This document shows positions 59,450 through 64,000 of a stretch of 64,000 nucleotides of DNA, in pieces (the first letter of the stretch is position 1; each line of letters opens with the position of its first letter). This DNA comes from Nymphaea colorata (lineage: Eukaryota; Streptophyta; Magnoliopsida; Nymphaeales; Nymphaeaceae). The stretch covers positions 620,001 to 684,000 of the forward strand of contig NC_045145.1 in NCBI RefSeq assembly GCF_008831285.2. The letters run 5' to 3'. The notes below the pieces were generated by a model. It did not search any database, was not told the origin of the DNA, and saw only the letters and a program-made list of their open reading frames with translations. The position numbers were made by a program, and so were the translations under genes.

Positions 59450-59649
59450 GTATGCTATCCGCTGTATATTTATGTTTCTTCTTGTTTATCTAGTCACCTC
59501 TAGCAAGTCATTTTTCAGCTATCATCTCTGTTATCAAATTTCGGGAATCAGATGCATCAGAGCAGCAAGTTTGTATTATGAGTTCTACATGTGCCACTTG
59601 GGAGTACGATGATTGTGAAAACCAGTTTTCCATAATATTTTTTTGTTTT

Positions 59650-60770
59650 GCTTATTGAGGGTTGTAGATTCTGCATCGGAGAAATTGAAGATAGTGCCAT
59701 CGACATGGAATAATAGGTCAAAGAAAAGGATGCCATGTTGAACCAGACGACGGTGGCCAATGTGCAATGGGGGTCAAGGTGCACAATGCCCCTAGGGAGA
59801 GTACCCGGACCAAAAGGCTGAAATTGCCATGCGGCCAGCATTGGAGAGAACTGAACCTTCAGCAGAACTTGAGGGCGGTGACACAGTGGACTCTCTGACA
59901 CACGTTCAAAGCATAATGTTAGGACAAAGGAGGAGAAATAGCCTCACGCCTGGTAGGACACTACCCTGACTTTCAAGCTGGAACGGGAAAAGAGAACATA
60001 GGTTGGTCTCTTCAAGCAAAAAATGCAGTTGATGTTGCCCACGCTATCCAGGGCCAGCGACTGCATACCAACCGAGGAGAGCATTCCGCCACCAGTGGAC
60101 CCAAGGAATGCCCTCAACCAGTGATTACAACACTTGTCTCCTAAGGAAAGCTGAGTACATTTCAAGCACGGCCAGTGCTTCACGTGCGGAGCCAAATGGG
60201 GGCGGCTACATGAGTGTAAGTAGCCAACGACCTGCTAGAAGAAGCTGAACCAGTGGCTCTTCCGGAGCTGCCAAAGGAGAACGGCAGAGGTGTAATTGTT
60301 ACCTCTTTCATCGCACAACCAGCCTGTTAAAGGGAAACTGCGGGCAGCCCACACTCTCTATCTCCATTTTGTGCCCGGCTGTGAGGGCAATGCCTGCCAA
60401 GAGACCCCACCAACTGCGGTGAATGTAAAAGGATATGTCGACACTGCTGGAGCAGTTTGGCTCCTGCTCAAGCCATCTTGAGTCAGCAGGGGGGTCGAAT
60501 GGGGGTCAACACAGGAGGGCCCTTCGGCGCTGCCTACAGACATTGTGAAAACAGGGTGCAGGGTCGACAGCTCCATGCAAGCCTGTTTATTTTTGTTGGA
60601 TGGGGACCAGGCATTGAACTTGTCACTTGAATACATTGAGGAGGGTGGTGAAAGGGTGACCATATATGACTTGGGAACCAACGGCCCCATCATGAATACC
60701 TTGAGTTTTGAGAGAACCACCTCATACCAAGGTAAGGGGCAACCAGTGTGAGGCGAACAGGTGGGCCAAG
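59650..60770 (+). pseudogene. Decayed gypsy Gag-like remnant
   Basis: GC-richer island in AT-rich DNA. In one frame 60002-60215 reads VGLFKQKMQLMLPTLS, SIPPPVDPRNALN, a stop, LQHLSPKES, a stop, and FKHGQCFTCGAKWGRLHECK. A 'L(S/T)PxEx...GxCFxCGxKWxxxHxC' string is the usual linker and zinc knuckle of plant gypsy Gag (CxxC, seven residues, HxC). The flanks have no clear domain, and no LTRs were found, so lineage and ends are open. A minus-strand frame at 60358-60720 is taken as a shadow. Confidence 0.5.
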
Positions 60771-61985
60771 ACTGCTGAGCTGGCCAAAGAGGACGACTAG
60801 CTTACAGCTTAACAAACACATCAATTCGGGTCAAGTAAGGGGAAGATAAACAATTTAGATTTCAGCATATGCAGCCACCAAATTCTACCAGATCCACTGG
60901 AGTGCATCATGGGCTAAAATATTATCAAGGAAGATTGAAACAAAAAATACCTTGCCAAAACCAACAACCAATGGTTTAATCAACCTGAAACACTAAATTA
61001 TACCAATAGTAAGTTTAAGATTTATCCTATCCTAAAAATCCACGTTGAAGTAACATACCAACTTTGTAATATTGAGTTAACGTTCTATACATGTGTTTCT
61101 ATTTGTCCATGATCGTTTGGCTGAGCTTGGCCATGCATCGGTTTTAGGGATTCATACTGAGCTAAATGAGTATAACAATTCCAATCTAGTCAAGCAACTA
61201 ATGTAAGAAGTGAAGACAGAGGTTGTATAAACGAAAATAACATTTTCTCTCCAAAATAAGAGATAATAAGCTTAATGTATGAACATAATGTCCATGCTCT
61301 CATGTGATATACTTTTTGAGTAGACTAGAAACATGAAGTATAAATCCAAGAATAATATTGAAAAGCAATAAAACTACTCATGAGCAATACAATGAAACTG
61401 AAAAGAGAAATGAACCTCATCGGAAACTACACATTGAAGCCGTGGATCTAATGTCGTTAGATCAATTAGCAGTTTGTCATCATTTGAAGTCAAAAGTTCC
61501 AAACCATGAGGTTCATAACAAATAGCTGGTCATTACAGTGACCAAGAATGCTGTTACTTCATATTGTTAGAGATTCATAAGCTCACATTCAAGTCCACAA
61601 AAATAGATACTTCAGACAGCATTGAGAAATAGATAGATTGCAAAATATAGATGAAGATGGAAAATCCCTCGTTGCTCTTCAACCTAGCAAATAGACACAC
61701 AATAAGAGATGGGTGCTACATAAGCATATTTGTGTGTGTATACATAGATACATACTTATATCTGTATTCATTTTATAATTTTATTCCCTTAGGTTCATCA
61801 ACATAAAGATTGCTGTTGACCTGCAAGTACTTTATGGAAGAAAACATACAAAAATTTTACTAGAAGATCAGTAATATTAACAACAAATTATTAACTGGAA
61901 ATGTGCTTTTTATTTTTATTAATTGCCATATGTTCAATTCTGCTAAATGAATATCGACATAAAGAAGTTATATACACACATACCC
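60771..61985. other. Intergenic, AT-rich, no gene seen
   Basis: A-rich on the plus strand; no supported frame, no terminal repeats recognised. Confidence 0.45.
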
Positions 61986-61989
61986 ATGC

Positions 61990-62026
61990 ATATCTCTCTC
62001 TATCTCTCTCTCTCTCTATGTATATG

Positions 62027-62058
<32 letters not shown>

Positions 62059-62070
62059 TATATATATATG
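61990..62070. repeat. Microsatellite: CT run followed by TA run
   Basis: TCTCTCTCTATCTCTCTCTC and then ATGTATATGTATATATATAT continuing into alternating TA to 62070. Confidence 0.9.
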
Positions 62071-62088
62071 TTGATTATTGACAACCAA

Positions 62089-62114
62089 GCATCTGTTCCA
62101 AGAGGAACAGATGC
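62089..62114. other. Perfect 11-bp hairpin
   Basis: GCATCTGTTCC, loop AAGA, GGAACAGATGC. It lies at the edge of the TA run. No T tract follows, so it is not a Pol III or bacterial-type terminator; its role, if any, is unknown. Confidence 0.6.
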
Positions 62115-62595
62115 ACCTGGATGCAAGAACATTCGAACAAGATGTTTCTGTTCATGCTGCACATGGGATAGGAACCAGACGCAATTATGGCAACAGTTCT
62201 TATTCTACAACAATTATGCCAAGGGTAACACCAAAATAATTACCCTCATGGTCACTTTGAGCAAGATAGTCAGAAGACTTAGAACTAAAGTCTCAATAAA
62301 CTTATATGCATACCCTATATTACATCCCAGAACACAAAAGTCAGATTCCTTTAGGTCCAAAGCCTTCTCTCGTGCTACAGGGAACAAACAGAAGGCTTAT
62401 GCTTTAGCAAGCAGCATCAGCCAAAGAGTTGGGTACTTTACCCATCCCTATTTGCTAAAATAACAGGAAACAGAAAGAAAATGATTGAAACCTTTCAAGC
62501 ACGAGGACATACAGAGAATCAACATATCATGCAAGACCACTTGACTATATGTAGCTTCGAAGAGATTTTGGCAATTCAATCTGTATCATGCAGGA
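62115..62595. other. Unassigned
   Basis: An open frame (62068-62463) covers the hairpin and continues but resembles nothing and begins in the repeat. No gene supported. Confidence 0.4.
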
Positions 62596-63985
62596 GCAAA
62601 CATGTGTGTGTAGTATCCCAATCACACCTGAAGATTGTAGTAACCTTAATCAAATCAGGGCCTACATGCTAAAAATAATAATAAAAATTTCTATTCCAAT
62701 AGAGACTAACATACTTCTCTTCAAGTGCATTAATCATTAAAAAGAAATTTAAGATTTTTAGTTTGACATGACTCAGGTCCCACTGAAAGTGAAAAATATA
62801 GTGTTCTGTGTTTGAATGAGAGCACCAAACAGAGTTTAATTTTTACCATAAATTAAGGATTCAAGTTTAATCTTTAACTTAGATTAGAATTCTTCTGAAC
62901 TCATTAAAATGAAAATATAAATATGAAAGGATATGGCCAAATTCTGGGCACAGCCAAAATTGAGTTTGTCTTCAAGGAATGGAAAATTTGAAAATAGAAA
63001 TGTAGAACAGATGCATGGACAGCGAAGAATATTCTCATTAATAGAAGTGGGGATATAGAAGCTACATAATAACTAAAAAGAGTAAAAGCTTCATAATCAG
63101 TCAATCATCTCCTCAGATTCCTTTCTATTGGTGGGGAAAGAGCATGAAAAAAAAGAGGAAGGGGTGTTGAATAACCAATCACTGTAGCCTAAGTGAATTG
63201 TATGGAACGGTTAAGCCTTGGCCAATACCCGAATTGAGTGTAACCATTCAGCACCTGTGGCTGTGTACAGGTTCGGTGGTAATGACTGGAGCAAACATGC
63301 GTGTGTAGTATCTCAATCACACCTAAAGTTTGCAGTAACTTTAATCAAATGAGGGCCTATGTGCAAAAAATATAATAAAAAAATTATATTCAATAAAGAC
63401 TGATGTATTTATCTTCAAGTGCATTAATCCTTAAAAAGAAATTCAAGATTTTCAGTTTGGCATAACTCAGGTTCCACTGAAAGTGCAAATATAGTGCTTT
63501 GTGTTTGAATGAGAGGACAGAGCGGATACTGTATCTTAAGTATCCAAGCCAAGTTTAATCTTTAACTCAGATTAGAATTCTTCTGAACTCGTTAAAAGGA
63601 AAATGGAAATATGAAAGGCTACGGCCAAATTATGGGCACAGCCTAAATTAATCTCTGTCTTCAATGGAGGGGAAATTCAAAAATAGAAATGGGGAAGAGA
63701 TGCCTGGACAACAAAGAATATTCTCATTAATAGAAGTGGGGATGTAGAAGCTACAGAATAACTAAAAAGAGTAAAAGCTTCATAATAAGTCTATCCTCTC
63801 CTTGCATTCTTTTCTATTGGAGGGGAAAGAGCATGAAAAAAAGAGAGGGCAGGGTGTTGGATAACCAATCACTGTAGCCTGAGTTAATTGTATGGAATGG
63901 TTAAACCTTGGCCAACACCATAATCGAGTGTAACCATTTGAAACCTGTGGCTGTGGCCAGGTTTGGTGGTGATGGCTGGAGAAGG
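62596..63985. repeat. Two-copy tandem duplication, 695-bp unit
   Basis: Copy 1 62596-63290 and copy 2 63291-63985. Both start GCAAACATG(T/C)GTGTGTAGTA, contain CCACTGAAAGTG, TTTGAATGAGAG, ATTCTCATTAATAGAAGTGG, ACTAAAAAGAGTAAAAGCTT and AACCAATCACTGTAGCCT, and end with a GGTGGT(A/G)ATG(A/G)CTGGA motif. Many substitutions separate them. No coding frame is shared. Sequence after 63985 diverges from the unit start, so the array seems to be two units. Confidence 0.88.
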
Positions 63986-64000
63986 GACCAGGGTTGAGTG

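Noticed and set aside
59650-60770. Endogenous pararetrovirus fragment
   Set aside because: No movement protein, coat or RT motifs seen; the single zinc knuckle with the preceding LSPKE motif fits gypsy Gag better.

Overview
The window is nuclear DNA from a flowering plant. The evidence is a non-RD LRR receptor kinase of subfamily XII type, plant-type GH2 beta-galactosidase exons, a VAL/HSI2-type B3 domain, and plant Tekay and Tat lineage Ty3/gypsy retrotransposons. The species cannot be named from sequence alone. I found no gene that looks intact. The window is a cluster of decaying host gene fragments split, separated and partly deleted by nested LTR retrotransposons.

Layout: (1) 874-3039 is an LRR receptor kinase pseudogene with stops and a frameshift. 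It ends at its conserved kinase intron donor, and 241 bp into that intron sits (2) 3281-11914, a Tekay/Del chromovirus (+ strand) with a 3.4-kb 5' LTR, tRNA-Met primer site, broken pol, a chromodomain and a truncated 3' LTR. (3) 14560-17145 carries the first two coding exons of a GH2 beta-galactosidase. The same block recurs in shorter form at 52630-54060, with a third diverged piece near 51410-51680. (4) 19023-19868 is a possible spliced, secreted small protein gene that I do not recognise. (5) 20015-36285 is a 16.3-kb Tat/Ogre-like element with two 3.7-kb LTRs and a perfect 5-bp target duplication. In order it has a plant-mobile-domain-like ORF1, gag, protease with a G-patch-like tail, an intron-like segment, a gutted RT, a remnant RNase H, a second (archaeal-type) RNase H and integrase. 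(6) 36286-45355 is a poorly resolved patchwork: a possible SINE head, a possible organelle-derived insert, short tandem repeats and retrotransposon-like debris. (7) 45356-48756 is a minus-strand gypsy relic reduced to two unequal LTRs plus a gag-protease remnant. (8) 48896-50105 is a VAL/HSI2-like B3 pseudogene. (9) 54061-64000 is AT-rich and holds a large TA/CA repeat field, two isolated exon-like segments, a decayed gag-like piece and a 695-bp tandem duplication at the right edge.

Working together: the host genes do not form a pathway. The order of events can be partly read. The receptor kinase had its intron before the Tekay element landed in it. The GH2 block duplicated before both copies decayed, because their stops differ. 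The Tat element is comparatively young, with closely similar LTRs and an intact target duplication, yet it cannot encode its own reverse transcriptase because the catalytic core is deleted. The strongest candidates for something unusual are the mobile-domain ORF1 and the duplicated intron-like splice region of this Tat element, and the filler-marked deletion in its RT.
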